From: Brachypterus glaber
Lineage: Eukaryota > Arthropoda > Insecta > Coleoptera > Kateretidae
Assembly (NCBI GenBank): GCA_958510825.1
Contig: OY294048.1
Span: forward strand, 24,659,283-24,723,282
Direction: 5' to 3'
DNA length: 64,000 nt
The first letter of the stretch is position 1. Every line of letters starts with the position of its first letter. This document shows, one piece after another, positions 44,392-54,715 of the stretch. The notes beneath the pieces are model-generated. The model was not told where the DNA came from. It ran no database searches and saw only the letters and a list, made by a program, of their open reading frames with translations. The position numbers and the translations under genes were made by a program.

Positions 44392-44936
44392 AAATCCACA
44401 AAAATTGAAAAAAGCGACGATAAATTTAAGAAAGTAGTAACTAAAAATCAAGAAAATGTACATATGGATACTTTAAAAAGACCCCTTAAAAACCCTTTTA
44501 AATTTAAAAATATAGTTATAGAAAACCCTGTATATATAATAAAAAATGATTTATTTTTATATTATTTTATAATTGATTTGCATGTCAGCAGGCATTGCAC
44601 TAGTTCAAAAATCGTTTCAATAATGTAGATGAATTAAAAGCCCAAAATAAGCAGGTAGGCGAAGTAGCTTATCTTAGACTAGAACAAGGATACATTTATT
44701 ATTTAATTACAAAGAAAAATTATTATGATAAACCCGAATACAAAGACTTTAAAACTGCTTTACAAAACTTAAAACTAATTTGCTTAGAAAATAATACTAA
44801 AACAATAGCTATGCCAAAAATAGGCTGTGGACTAGACCAACTAGACTGGAAGACTATTTTAGGTTATATTAAAGAAATATTTACTCTCCGGAATTATTGT
44901 ATATATTTTTATTCCCAAAAATCTAGACAGATCTAA
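44392..44936 (+). pseudogene. macrodomain (TARG1/OARD1-like) between integrase and env
   Basis: After the integrase stop the same frame continues as a basic linker (KSTKIEKSDDKFKK) into IIKNDLFLYYFIIDLH, resembling the GDLF start of macrodomains. After a frame change MSAGIALVQK (from 44582) gives the first ADP-ribose loop. After another, an open stretch from 44615 to TAA 44936 contains QVGEVAYLRLEQGYIYYLIT, then KKNYYDKPEYKDF, and MPKIGCGLDQLDWKTI. From family knowledge, TARG1/OARD1 enzymes remove ADP-ribose from acidic residues using a Lys after YYLIT and an Asp in CGLD. Both are present here. Two frameshifts and the upstream TAA make this copy non-functional. A retroposed host OARD1 fragment is the alternative, but the frame continuity with Pol and the position before env argue for an element gene. 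Confidence 0.8.
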
Positions 44937-44950
44937 CGACTAAACTTAAA

Positions 44951-44964
44951 ATTGTTTATTTCAG
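44951..44964 (+). promoter_or_regulatory. candidate splice acceptor for env mRNA
   Basis: attgtttatttcag directly precedes the env-like frame. Errantivirus env is known to be made from a spliced subgenomic RNA, and env here has no good ATG of its own. Confidence 0.55.
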
Positions 44965-46645
44965 ATTACTCCTCGTATTGGGATATCAGTCGGAAATACA
45001 AGTTAAAAATTTAGAAGACAATCCAGGAATTATACCCCTAAAATTAGGAAATGCGAAAATACAGGAATATTATCATACATTTATACATTTTTATGACTTA
45101 AATCCTATAATTAAGGAAGTAGATAAACTTCAGATTCAAAGTAGAAATTTAATTAAATTAATTAACCATAAAAATTATTTAACAGAAACTTCAAATTATG
45201 TACAAATACTAGATTTAACTAAAGAAAAAGTAGAAAAAATTAAAAGAAATTATTCCAAATTCTCAAAATACTCGTATTAAAAGAGGCTTAATAAATGGAA
45301 TTGGTTCTATTTTTAAAGCAATTACAGGAAATTTAGATGCAAGTGACGGAGAACGTTATGAAAAATTAATTAAACAAATACAATTTAACCAAGGTAAATT
45401 AACAGAAAATATTATAAACCAAAATTCAATTTCATTTGATATTATCAATAAATTCAATAAAACTATTAAACAGGTTACTTATAATGAAAAATTATTACAA
45501 AAGAAAATTGAAGAAATTTCCCGACTTTCTGAACAAACTTTAGAACGTCAAAATTTAGTTTTTGTAAATGACATTTTGAATCAGTTAATTAATATGTATG
45601 AGATTATAAACTATTTTACAAGATATTGAAAATTCGATTTCTTTCGCAAAATTAAATATTTTGCACCCCAGTATAATAAAAAGTTTAGATTTTTATAAAG
45701 AGTTGCTTAAATTAAAAAATATAACTATTGCGGAACAATTACCCTTAGAAATAACTTTTAATAATATTTTAGCTTTTGAAAAACTAGTCAAAATTGAATC
45801 TTATATTTTAAATAATAAGATCACTTATTTATTGAAATTACCCATAATGTATCCCCAAACTTTTGATTATTACCACATACCCTATTCCTTCTTATAAAAA
45901 TGAGAAATTCAAAACGATCCTGCCACAGGATAAATTCTTATTAAAAAATGAAATATATTATACTTTCCAAGGAAAATTTTGTCACAAAGCTACATTTGTG
46001 AAAATTTGGAATTCTACGAATCCAAAGGTCTTGATCTTTGTGAAATACAACTTTTTGAACTACGAAAACCCGAAAATTGTAACCAAATTAATGTTAAAGT
46101 CACAGTCCATATTTAAGCAGCTAGAAGACTCCAAAAATTGGATTGGTGTCTTTCCAATAAAACAAAAAGTCATTTTGAAATGTAAAAATCAAGAAGAAAT
46201 TTTGAACATAATTGGAACTTATTTATTCGAAATACCAATAAATTGTCGAATAATAAGTAATAAGTTCAATATTACCAATGAAAAACAAGTCATAATGGAC
46301 TACTCCAATTATTTTCCCAAATTTGGAAAATAACCTCACCCTCAACACAGAAGATAAGATTTTTGAAAATGTTCAACTAAAGGTCACAAAAATTGAAGAT
46401 CTAAAGAAATTGGAAGAAAAATTTTAGAAAATAAGCCTAATGTAAATTTAAATTTTGAAAATAAAATGCACAAAACTACCCTTTTATTATATATTTTAAT
46501 TGTAATTTTTATTTTATTTTATTTATTCAATAAACAAACTTAAAGATATTTTATCAAACTGTAAAAATAATACTAACTCTCAAAAAGAAACTGAAAATAA
46601 AGTTTCAGAAAACATTATTTTACCTAATATTCAACTTCCTTAGAA
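44965..46645 (+). pseudogene. env: errantivirus-like envelope glycoprotein
   Basis: A leucine-rich start (RLLLVLG) that may be a signal-peptide end is followed by the surface part in 44978-45280. A furin-type site RIKR (45273-45284), then GLINGIGSIFKAITGN, marks the fusion subunit as in baculovirus F-derived errantivirus envelopes. It continues through helical, Asn-rich sequence (45285-45625), 45661-45897 and 45863-46333. Near the C-terminus is a hydrophobic segment TTLLLYILIVIFILFYLF (about 46475-46530), the membrane anchor, and a short polar tail ending at about 46644. Env would mediate particle entry. Frame changes near 45270, 45625, 45880 and 46335, plus stops, disrupt it. Confidence 0.82.
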
Positions 46646-46660
46646 AAGTAAGTTGAATCT

Positions 46661-46913
46661 TTTGTAGGGAGGAATTATATCCCCAAACTACCCTTAAGTT
46701 GCATAGTTGCATTTTTATTTAAACAATAGAGTTATTATTATTTAATTGTTATAAATACAAGTGATATCTATTTTTCACACACTTCTATTTCGCTACTACT
46801 TTGTTATTATTCGTAATTATTTACTACAAAGTTCTTTTAGTGTAGTTATTGTAACTTTAGTTAATAAATAAACTTTTTAAAAACATCATCTGCCCTTTTG
46901 ACAACTTAATTCA
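46661..46913 (+). repeat. polypurine tract and 3' LTR of the errantivirus-like element
   Basis: tgtagggaggaatta (46663-46677) is the purine tract. The LTR-like stretch has a TATA-type ttataaataca (about 46749) and aataaataaac (about 46863). The outer end near 46913 is estimated, since the 5' LTR is missing. Confidence 0.55.
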
Positions 46914-46984
46914 TGCTAATCCCGCTATGCTCTTTGTCGTTTTCACAGATGGTCCTAGGAAATTTTCTATTGCAAAATACTTAC

Positions 46985-47200
46985 ATGTACTCCATCATAG
47001 ATTCATTTGTAGGGCCATCAGGCCAGTCTGAATAGCAAATGATCCTTTCTTCTCCATTTGCTAAGGGCTGTCGGTATGTCTTAAAGAACATTAAGTACGG
47101 TATCCCTAGTATTACCCCTGCGATCCACGTAAACGTAGCTAGTAGTAGGGTCATGGTTCGTCCCATTCTGGGGCGGAGAGGTGTCATTATAGCCATATAT
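46985..47200 (-). CDS. tachykinin/natalisin-type receptor exon, TM4-ECL2
   Basis: Host exon of the same GPCR as 21941-22137. On the minus strand the acceptor ttttgtttgaag is followed by 216 bases and the perfect donor gtaagt (46984-46979). The first base completes an Arg codon (the R of DRY), then YMAIMTPLRPRMGR (intracellular loop 2), TMTLLLATFTWIAGVILGIP (TM4), and extracellular loop 2 with ERIICYSDWPDGPTNES, which contains the conserved Cys. The exon ends two bases into a codon, so the next exon must supply one base and TM5. Since the TM6 exon starts in phase 0, at least one more exon must lie between. Exons encoding the N-terminus and TM1-TM3 would lie at higher coordinates and were not found. 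Confidence 0.9.
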
Positions 47201-47632
47201 CTTCAAACAAAAATTTTATGTCTTTGTAAAATAAACTTTAAAATAATTTTCTACCGGTTTTTATCTTTACCAATTTAATCCATCACATAAAATTAAGTTT
47301 GTTCTGGAAAAATTTCATTACGATAACAGAGCCGTATTCAGTGTTTTACTTATTTTGCATTCACATTCTAAAATTTTAAAATTTCACGTGTAAATTGGTA
47401 TATAGGTGTTTTAAGGGACTTTTTTTTATCTCCATGGCAGGGCCGGCGCCATGAAGATAAAAAATAACTTTGTAATATTTAAAATAATTACATAACTCTT
47501 AAGAAAAAATGATCTCCCAATACTCTCTTAATGATCTCCCAATACTCTCTTAATGATCTTGAATTATTTTTAATTTTTCAAAAGAGAAATTTGGCATTCA
47601 GGTTTGTTTCAAAAACAGGGTTCTCCTTTGTT
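47201..47632. other. receptor intron DNA, no gene seen
   Basis: AT-rich. A small inverted repeat around 47421-47470 (ttatctccatgg ... ccatgaagataa) encloses cagggccgg, which resembles a hAT terminus, but no partner end was found. Confidence 0.5.
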
Positions 47633-47836
47633 CCGTTTTAGTTCTACTTTGGAAACACTCAGTTTTCTTGTACAGTTTGTTTACTTAAAATGTAAATATA
47701 AATTTGAAACCAAAAATTAAATAATCTGTAAGGCGAAACGCAGAATTAAAAAGTTGTTATTTTTGGTTTTAAAACGATTATAAGTAAACAAATTGTACAA
47801 GAAAACGAAGTGTTTTCCAAAGTCGAACTAAAAGCG
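47633..47836. repeat. hairpin-forming inverted repeat with 77-84-bp arms
   Basis: Left arm 47633-47716 (ccgttttagttctactttgg ... gaaaccaaaaa) pairs with right arm 47760-47836 (tttttggttttaaaacg ... gtcgaactaaaagcg). The loop is about 43 bases. Matches are strongest at cttgtacaNtttgtttactta. No coding. Confidence 0.78.
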
Positions 47837-47899
47837 AACCGTGAAAAGTTCTCGCTCGGGATTGTTTTTGGTAAACGTTGGGGTAAATACAAAAGGTCG

Positions 47900-48155
47900 T
47901 ACAAACTTGAAATTTGGTTTAGGGGTACAATGACAAACAAAAATCTACAAAACCTAAAAATAAGATGGCCGACCTATCAAATTGACCTTTTTCGAACGGG
48001 AGATGGTAAACTTTTTCGGTATGTAGGGGTATAATGACGAACAAAAATCATCAAAAACAAAATGTCCGGCCTGTCAAAGTGACATTTTTTGAATGAGAGT
48101 AAAAAAAGTACAAGCTTGAAATTTGGTATGTAGGGGTACAATGTCAAACAAAAAA
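47900..48155. repeat. tandem repeat, 2-3 units of about 105 bp
   Basis: Each unit has cttgaaatttggt followed by taggggtacaatgacaaaca, then a aatggccgacctatcaaa-like block and ttttcgaacgggag. The array abuts the LINE-C tail. Confidence 0.7.
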
Positions 48156-48163
48156 AAAATGAG

Positions 48164-49850
48164 TAGAATAGAATAGAATTTATTTTATGCTTGAACACAA
48201 ATTGCATTTTACATACTCCAAATATAAATATGATTTAAAAATACACATAGTAGGTAATAAATAGTAATTTGAGTAAAAAGTTCAAAATATGGATACCCTA
48301 TTGAAAATGACGGATCTGCGCGGGTATAAATGTTACATAGACCGGACTTGAGCGGGGTGAATTTCATCCGCTCAAGTCCGGTTTATACCCGCCCAGACCC
48401 GTAATTTTCAGCAAAATAAAAAAATTAATTAAATTTAAATAACATTACAATTAAAATCACAAAAAATTTAAGATCACAAAAAATACTGTTTATCACAGAA
48501 AAACAAATAGTTTACAGATCCCGAAAATGATTCGAAAGATATTCATTGAGATCAAAAAATGCTTTTGAGATAAGATACTTTTTGATAAGATTTTTAAAAG
48601 TTATTAGTTTTTGGTTACGAAGATGAGGTGGCAACATATTTAACTTGATGCAGTAATAGCTTGTCTTGTGTCATGGCCATGTACAGAGCTATGATGAGAA
48701 AAGTTTTTTATATGTTTCTTAATATATAGTAGGCACTCTAGAATGTATAAACAGGGGAACGTAAGCACACCCAATCTGATAAAGATTAATCGACAGTTCT
48801 CTCTATAGCCCAGTCCATCAATCACTTACATTGCCTTCCTCTGCAATCCAAAAATTCTATCCATGGAGGAAGAGTGGCCCCAAACTAAGATGCCGTAACT
48901 AAGAGAAAATTGGATCATAGAGAAATATACAATACGAAGTACATTTTTGGACAGGAGCAAGAGAGACTACGCAGAAGGTAACAGCCTTGAATAAGTTTTT
49001 TTTGCAACCGCATCCCCATGTTCACTCCAACCCAGTTTTGAGTCTAGGTGCAAACCTAAAAATTTTGTGCACTGAGCATAGGCATCACCATCAAAACGAC
49101 GCAGTGAAGATAATTTTTACGGTCTTATCGGCGTTTAGACAGAGCCTATTTGAGCGGAACCATAGCTTGGCCCCCGACTGTGCCCCACTGTTTGCTCGTA
49201 CTGCAACATTCAATAATTTATTCTTAACATTAAAAGAGGTGTCATCCGCAAATAAGTTTACATTGTCAATATCTACGCATTTGAGGTAAAAAGATCCACT
49301 GTGTCATCAAAAATATTATCAGGCAAGTCATTAATATATATCAAAGAGAGAAAGGGGTCAAAATGTGACCCTTGAGGCACTCCTAGATCTGTGAATTCTT
49401 AATCTGACATGACTCCATCAATAAGAACACGCTGAGATCTGTTAGAGAGATATGACATTATTAACCTACATGTTTTGGGTGAGAGACCGTAATAAAACAA
49501 CTTGCGCAGTAGAATCGAGGATGAAACATAGTCAAAGGCCTTTTGGAATCTTGTCCACAATGTTTTTAGCGATATTTTTAAAAAAGTAGTTTAAATTACT
49601 GGGTATAATTCTGCATTTTTCCTCGCTTTTTCCGGGCTTCCTAAAACTATTTACTAGTTTCCAGCAAGCTTTAGAGCTGTTGCTGGGGGCTTTTATAAAC
49701 CTATCATGTGATATTACTTTAGCTTTTTTTAGTTCTGCTCTGTAAAGATTCCTGTATTTTTTCAATAAAAGTTTAATTAACCTTTGTAAGTAAGGAGTAA
49801 ACCATGAAATCTTATTGAACTTTGATAACTTTTTTAGGAAATGCAGCATT
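48164..49850 (-). pseudogene. LINE-C reverse transcriptase fragment
   Basis: Minus-strand order: pre-RT region (49532-49849: LKKYRNLYRAELKKAKVIS, SSKACWKLVNSFRKPGKSEE), then FQKAFDYVSS (about 49530), LGVPQGSHFDPF (about 49370), IYINDLPDN, the catalytic FADDTSF (about 49232-49252) and the C-terminal block IFIRLGVLTFPCLYILECLL (about 48710-48800). It ends with an AGAAT microsatellite at 48164-48180. The RT fingers between the pre-RT block and FQKAFD are deleted. It shares its tail type and C-terminal block with LINE-B, so the two belong to one clade. Confidence 0.83.
48301..48411. repeat. short hairpin element inside the LINE-C 3' UTR
   Basis: Left arm gcgggtataaa, a 10-base insertion, then accggacttgagcgg, pairs with ccgctcaagtccggtttata and cccgc. 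Outer bases ttgaaaatgacgg and ccgtaattttcagc also pair. Related strings occur at 22290-23060 and 32595-32690. Confidence 0.75.
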
Positions 49851-50299
49851 AAATTTTTCCGTGATTATATCTAAAAACATTGTAAACTTGTGATAAACCT
49901 TCACTGGTGCAAGCCGTAAACACCAGTGCGACGGTATAAAATCGGCACATTCGTGGAACAACATGAAAGAGAAAAACAAAACAAATTTGAGAAGGCTTAC
50001 AGCCATCCAACCCGCCTCTCAGGAGGGTTCCGCCGTGCAAAATGTGGGCGGTGAGGCGCATCTGACGCCTAACCCAAACCCATAGATACATCGGTGAGTA
50101 AAAAGGACTCCCAGGTCAGTCTCCAGACCCCCGTAAATAGGGCTGAAAAACCCGACCTTACGGTGCAGACGGAGAATGTTCAGGCGAGCCTACAAAACAT
50201 TCGCCTGAGGGAAAAAAGGCCCTCAGGTGCTCAAAGGAAGAAGCAGCACTAGAGTCGCAGAAGCGGTATCTAGACCAACCCGGTACCAGCGGAGGTAAA
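49851..50299 (+). other. probable LINE-E 5' UTR and ORF1 start region
   Basis: GC content rises from about 49960. The stretch resembles the 5' UTR of Jockey/R1-type LINEs. A frame at about 50185-50245 reads SLQNIRLREKRPSGAQRKK, the usual start of a DUF4780-type ORF1, but it is interrupted near 50250. Confidence 0.5.
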
Positions 50300-51677
50300 G
50301 TTGGGGACGTAAACACGCCCCCCCCTAAGCCAAAGCATGGTACCGAGAAAAAACAAGAGGGGAAGACTCAGAAAGGTCCTAAAAGGGAACGATCTGAATC
50401 GCGAACCCCTCAAGGAAGAAGGCCGGCTTTGTCTAGCAAGGGAGCGGACGCACCCAGCTACAAAGCGGCCTTATCAGGGATAAAAATGGCTATTGTAGCC
50501 AAAGGATTCCCTGAGAACGCTATATCTGAGGAGCAGACCAATGCACTTAAAACAGCGATAGTGGAGAAGATAGAAGAGATACCCGAAGGGGGAGCATCAC
50601 CTAGCTTTCACCACGTGTACCGACAGGGGGTGGCAGTGCTCATCATCTGCACGGACCAGGCCACTTGTGACTGGCTCCGTGGGGTGATACCACAAGCCCA
50701 ACCCTGGGAAGGCGCCACGCTTAGAGTGATGAAGGCGACGGAATTGCCTAAGCTGGTGAGGGCAGGAGTTTGGATCCCGGGGCCTGCAACGGAACAGGCC
50801 AAAGTCCTGAAAAGGCTGCAGACCCAAAACAAGGGTCTGCGGACTAGCGGCTGGAAGGTCGTTGACACCAAATCTGACCCAAAAGGTCAGAACTTGGTGA
50901 TCACCATGGATGAAAATTCATGGAAGGCTATTCTGGACCGAGGAAACAGACTTGCCTATACCCTAGGCAAAGTTCAGTTTTGGGCCATCGGTAGCACAAA
51001 AGCAAAAGGGGCTGCATCCAGCAAAACCCAGAAGGAAGCAGTGCAAGGGAACGCTGAAGGGGAGGATCCGACGACCGGAACTCCCATGGAAGCGGAACCA
51101 ACCACTGCCGAAATCAGGGCGGAAGATGTAGCCCCCGGTCCGGTAACAGGACCAGAACCCGCTGCCCAGCAGTTGCCAAGTAGTACCTCAGGGCAAGAAA
51201 TCCAATCTGGGTCAAAAAATGACACAGCGAAAGCGGACCAGTCACCAGACAGGAACCGGAAGAACCTGCTGGTAATAGACCTGAAGAAAGATGCCAATGC
51301 TGAAAATCTTACAGGTATCAATAACCGAGGTGAGTCTCTACTTGAATTTCTTCTAGCTAATAACCTAGATGTTGTAAACCGAGGAAACGAACATACCTTT
51401 GTCACAACTGTGAGAAGGAAAGTTTTAGACATTACCGTGACAACAAGGCACTTCGGTGACCTAGTGAAAAAGTGGCATGTTTCAGATGAGCTGAGTTTAT
51501 CGGATCACAGGTACATACGCTTTGACCTAGACACACAACACGTGGAGACTTTAATGTACAGGAATCCCAAGAGATCCGACTGGGCATCCTACGAAAGGGA
51601 ACTAGATCGCGCCTTAAAGGAAAGTCCTGGGGGGAGAATCAACAGTGTTGTGGATCTAGAGATTGCAAGCGACTATA
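50300..51677 (+). pseudogene. LINE-E: ORF1 (DUF4780) fused to the ORF2 endonuclease end
   Basis: An open frame from about 50300 to the mariner insertion. The ORF1 part has YKAALSGIKMAIVAKGFP, GVAVLIICTDQATCDWLRG, KLVRAGVWIPGP and QNLVITMDENSWKAI, the DUF4780 RNA-binding-like domain of Jockey-type LINEs, followed by a Pro/Thr/Glu-rich linker. At about 51290-51320 it passes without a stop into the ORF2 endonuclease (DANAENLTGINNRGESLLEF, FGDLVKKWHVSDE, LSDHRYIRFDLD with the catalytic SDH). The ORF1 end, zinc knuckles and endonuclease N-terminus are deleted, creating an in-frame fusion of over 430 codons. Translation beyond 51677 is mariner terminal repeat. Confidence 0.82.
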
Positions 51678-52431
51678 CACGGTGTCCCACGGTAGACAAA
51701 TCAGTCAAATTGTGGCGTTATTATCAAAGCTATTAAAATATATTTTTTACCAGTCAATATAGACCTAGTTACCTTCAATTTACGCCAGAAAAAAGTGTTG
51801 TACTTTTTTCTGTTTTTAGGCTAGAGCAACAAACAGAATTTTTTTTTAGCATAATAACATTTTTTAACGGCAAAATTTAAAAAAATAATATCATTTCTTT
51901 ATCATATGATAGTTTTTTTTACTAAAAACAATAGTTTTCTATTTAAATTTTTAATTTTAGATAACGGTAAAAAATAGTAAGTGCATTATGGAATGACCCC
52001 GCTAATGTAAAAGAGAGGATGCTATGAAAGTAAATGTTTGCAAATATGACGTTCACGATAAAAATAAATGTCAAATCTAATGTTATAAATTAGATTTTTT
52101 ACTTAGACTTAGTAAGGACCTTATGGACTAGGGTATTTTATACTACAGATTGTATTGCTTAATTACTAATAAATTTTGATTTTTTGCGCTCAATCAAATT
52201 TTTTAATTGGTATGATTGGATTAATCTTAGATTAATCTTAGCAGTTTTTTTTACAAAGTCAAGTCTATATCATAATGAAAGTATTGGTAAAGCAAGTTAT
52301 TATAAAACCTATTGGACAACTTATGATAAAACATGTTTTATAATTATGAGATTTTAAAAAACATAATTAATTAGCTTGTAAAGAACCTCCTTCCCTCGCA
52401 GTTGCATGAAGTTGCAGCTGGTTCATATTAG

Positions 52432-52989
52432 CAAGGCCGGATTCAGGGGGGTGCAGGGGGTACAGATTACCCGGGGCCCGGGCTCGAAGGGGGCCCGGCG
52501 ACAGAAGTTTTTAATAAACAGTTTATTTATTTATACTCCCCCAGATCGATAAGGCGTCAAAATTTTTGGATTTTTGTAAAAAATAATAGTGCACTGTTAC
52601 TAGTGTTTTAAAATTTGTAAAAAAAATCGCCCGCGGCGCTAGGGCTAATTTACCTACGTATTTTTTTTAGTTCAAGCTTGCAAAAGCTTAAAATTTTTAA
52701 AAAAATTGCCTGCAGCGCCAGAGCAATCAAAATTGCAAAAAATTTCGCCTGCGGCGCTAAGACTTTATTATTTTTTACATACTTAAGCTTGCTGAACTAT
52801 GAAAATAAAAGTCAGAAATTAACATAATTTGGAAAAATTTTCGACTGCGGCGCTTAGTTAATGAATGGGGGCGCCGCTTCGGCCCTCAGTGCCTTAGCTG
52901 CAGGCCTGCATGGGACAATTATGTTTTGAAAAAATGGGGGCCCGAGTAAAAAGTTGCACCGGGGCCCGGGCTGGCTCTGTCCGGCCCTG
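52432..52989. mobile_element. non-autonomous hAT-type element, 558 bp
   Basis: Flanked by an exact 8-bp duplication catattag (52424-52431 and 52990-52997). Ends caaggccggattcag and the inverse ctctgtccggccctg. The interior has gggggcccgg blocks like those of 23110-23271 and repeated ctgcggcgct stretches. No transposase. Confidence 0.87.
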
Positions 52990-53708
52990 CATATTAGGGT
53001 CACTTCATCTAGTCCTACTTCGTGCTTTTGTTCTTAGTCGTTTGTTTTGTTTTTTTGAACCAAACCAGACCAAAATTAGACCAAATACAGAAGGACAAAG
53101 GAAAAAAACTATATTATGGGCAATTTAGTCAATTAATTTATTGTTATGTAATTAATTACGTACATTTTGGTTGGAATTAAAAGTTAAATACTAACAATAA
53201 TTCTCATAAGTTAAAATTTCAAATTTTTTATTATTAATATTATTTATTAATATGCGAAACGCAAGACGTATTTATGATATTTGAATTAATTAACTCATCA
53301 TTGTGTCAAATTCCATACATCTACAAAATATTACGCCTTTATGGAATATTTTCAGTGTTATTAGAATTGTTTTGTACAATATTTAAAATAAATCCATGTT
53401 AGTCCTTAGGTTTTCCCAAATCACTCCAGTTCTGATGAAAAAAGGTCAATTACGCATCTAACTTCAGAGAATCATGGGAATATAAATGCCATTTCACAAA
53501 ATCTATTATTAGCAAATAATTCTAATTCTTTGGGAGTTTTCCACGATTCAAATGGATTCAAATCAAGCAGCGTTAATATGTATCTGCATGGATCCTCTTC
53601 CCCACATCGTCTACATAAGAAGCCCCCATTTTTAACACGATAAAGCAATTTAATTTTGTTTAGATGTCTGAGTCTGTCTGTGTATCTATCTGTCTTTTTG
53701 TAAAGTAG

Positions 53709-54715
53709 TTAGTCATAGTCGTTTCGTAAATGATGTCTTACTCGTTGAAGCATTACCGGTGTTATTTCGTTAAATGCTTCAACGATTCTTTGACGCATAT
53801 TTTCAGGAGTGGTGGGAGCTTGTCGGTAAACCCTGTCCTTTACAAATCCCCACAAAAAAAATCACACGGGGTTAAATCGGGTGATCTTGCTGGCCAGGCA
53901 ATTTGACCACCACGACCTATCCATGTATTATAAGTCTCATCCAAAAAGTCCTCACCTTATGAAAAAAATGAGCAGGAGCCTCATCCTGCATAAAAATTAT
54001 GTCATTTCGCAAATTTAGTGGCCCGTCTTCTAAAAGTTCCGGTAATTCATCACGCAAAAAATTTAGGTACATATTTTAGATGCCCATTAAAAAAGTAAGG
54101 TCCAATAACCGAATCTCCCAGTACCCCTCCCCAAACATTTAAAGACCAAATCCGCTGGTTGTCAACATGCCTAACCCAATGCGGATTTTCAACAGACCAA
54201 TAATGCATGTTATGCCTGTTGACAACTCCATTGCTTTTAAATGTAGATTCGTCACTAAACAAAATTTCGGTAGAAAAGTCCTCGCCGTCCCCTGTTAATT
54301 CCAAAAGTTCATCACAAAATCGAACCCTATTTTCAAAATCCCTCCCATGTAACTCTTGATTAAGACATAATTTATACGGATGTAATTTAGAATTTTTAAT
54401 AACCCTACTAACTGATGTGCGTGATAAATGATGTTCCCTTGCGATTATCCTTGTAGACGTGTTGGGATCATTGATAACTGCTTCTTGAATTATAGTTATA
54501 GTTTCAGGATCTTTGGTTACTGGACTTTCGTAAACTTTTTTTATGTCCCTCACTCCTCCAGTATCCAAAAATAAATTAACAATTCTTCGTACGCTAAAGT
54601 AACTAATACTATCATCGGGGAACTTTTCTACTATTCTTCTCGTTGTTTCTCTTAAATTTCGAGCACATTGTCCATAAGTTAAAATAATTTTCTTTCTTTA
54701 CTTCTAAAGTTATCA
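53709..54715 (-). pseudogene. Tc1/mariner-like transposase
   Basis: Minus-strand start at ATG 54715 (MITLEVKK), then a shift into the helix-turn-helix region (RRIVEKFPDDSISYFSVRRI). The intact middle frame 54050-54568 has a second HTH (STRIIAREHHLSRTSVSRVI) and the first catalytic Asp in ILFSDESTFKSNG (codon at 54251-54253). The second Asp is in MQDEAPAHFFH (53983-53985) and the third in SPDLTPCDFF (53861-53863), about 40 residues later. The spacing exceeds the DD34D of classical mariners and is closer to DD37D-DD41D relatives. Total length about 335 codons, normal for the family. Frameshifts near 54690, 54045 and 53955 inactivate it. Confidence 0.83.

Larger units (their letters stand above)
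41161..46913 (+). mobile_element. errantivirus-like Gypsy element with macrodomain and env, 5' truncated
   Basis: Pol (protease, RT, RNase H start, integrase) is followed by a macrodomain, a splice acceptor, an envelope-like gene, a purine tract and a 3' LTR. The integrase motif PVERLHSTL and the RIKRGLINGIGS motif in env are typical of insect errantiviruses (17.6/297/gypsy clade). The 5' LTR and gag are missing at the gap. All coding parts carry stops or frameshifts, so this is an old, non-functional copy. Confidence 0.88.

Noticed and set aside
47421..47470. hAT element end (cagggccgg)
   Set aside because: No matching opposite terminus or 8-bp duplication. The motif lies within a small palindrome.
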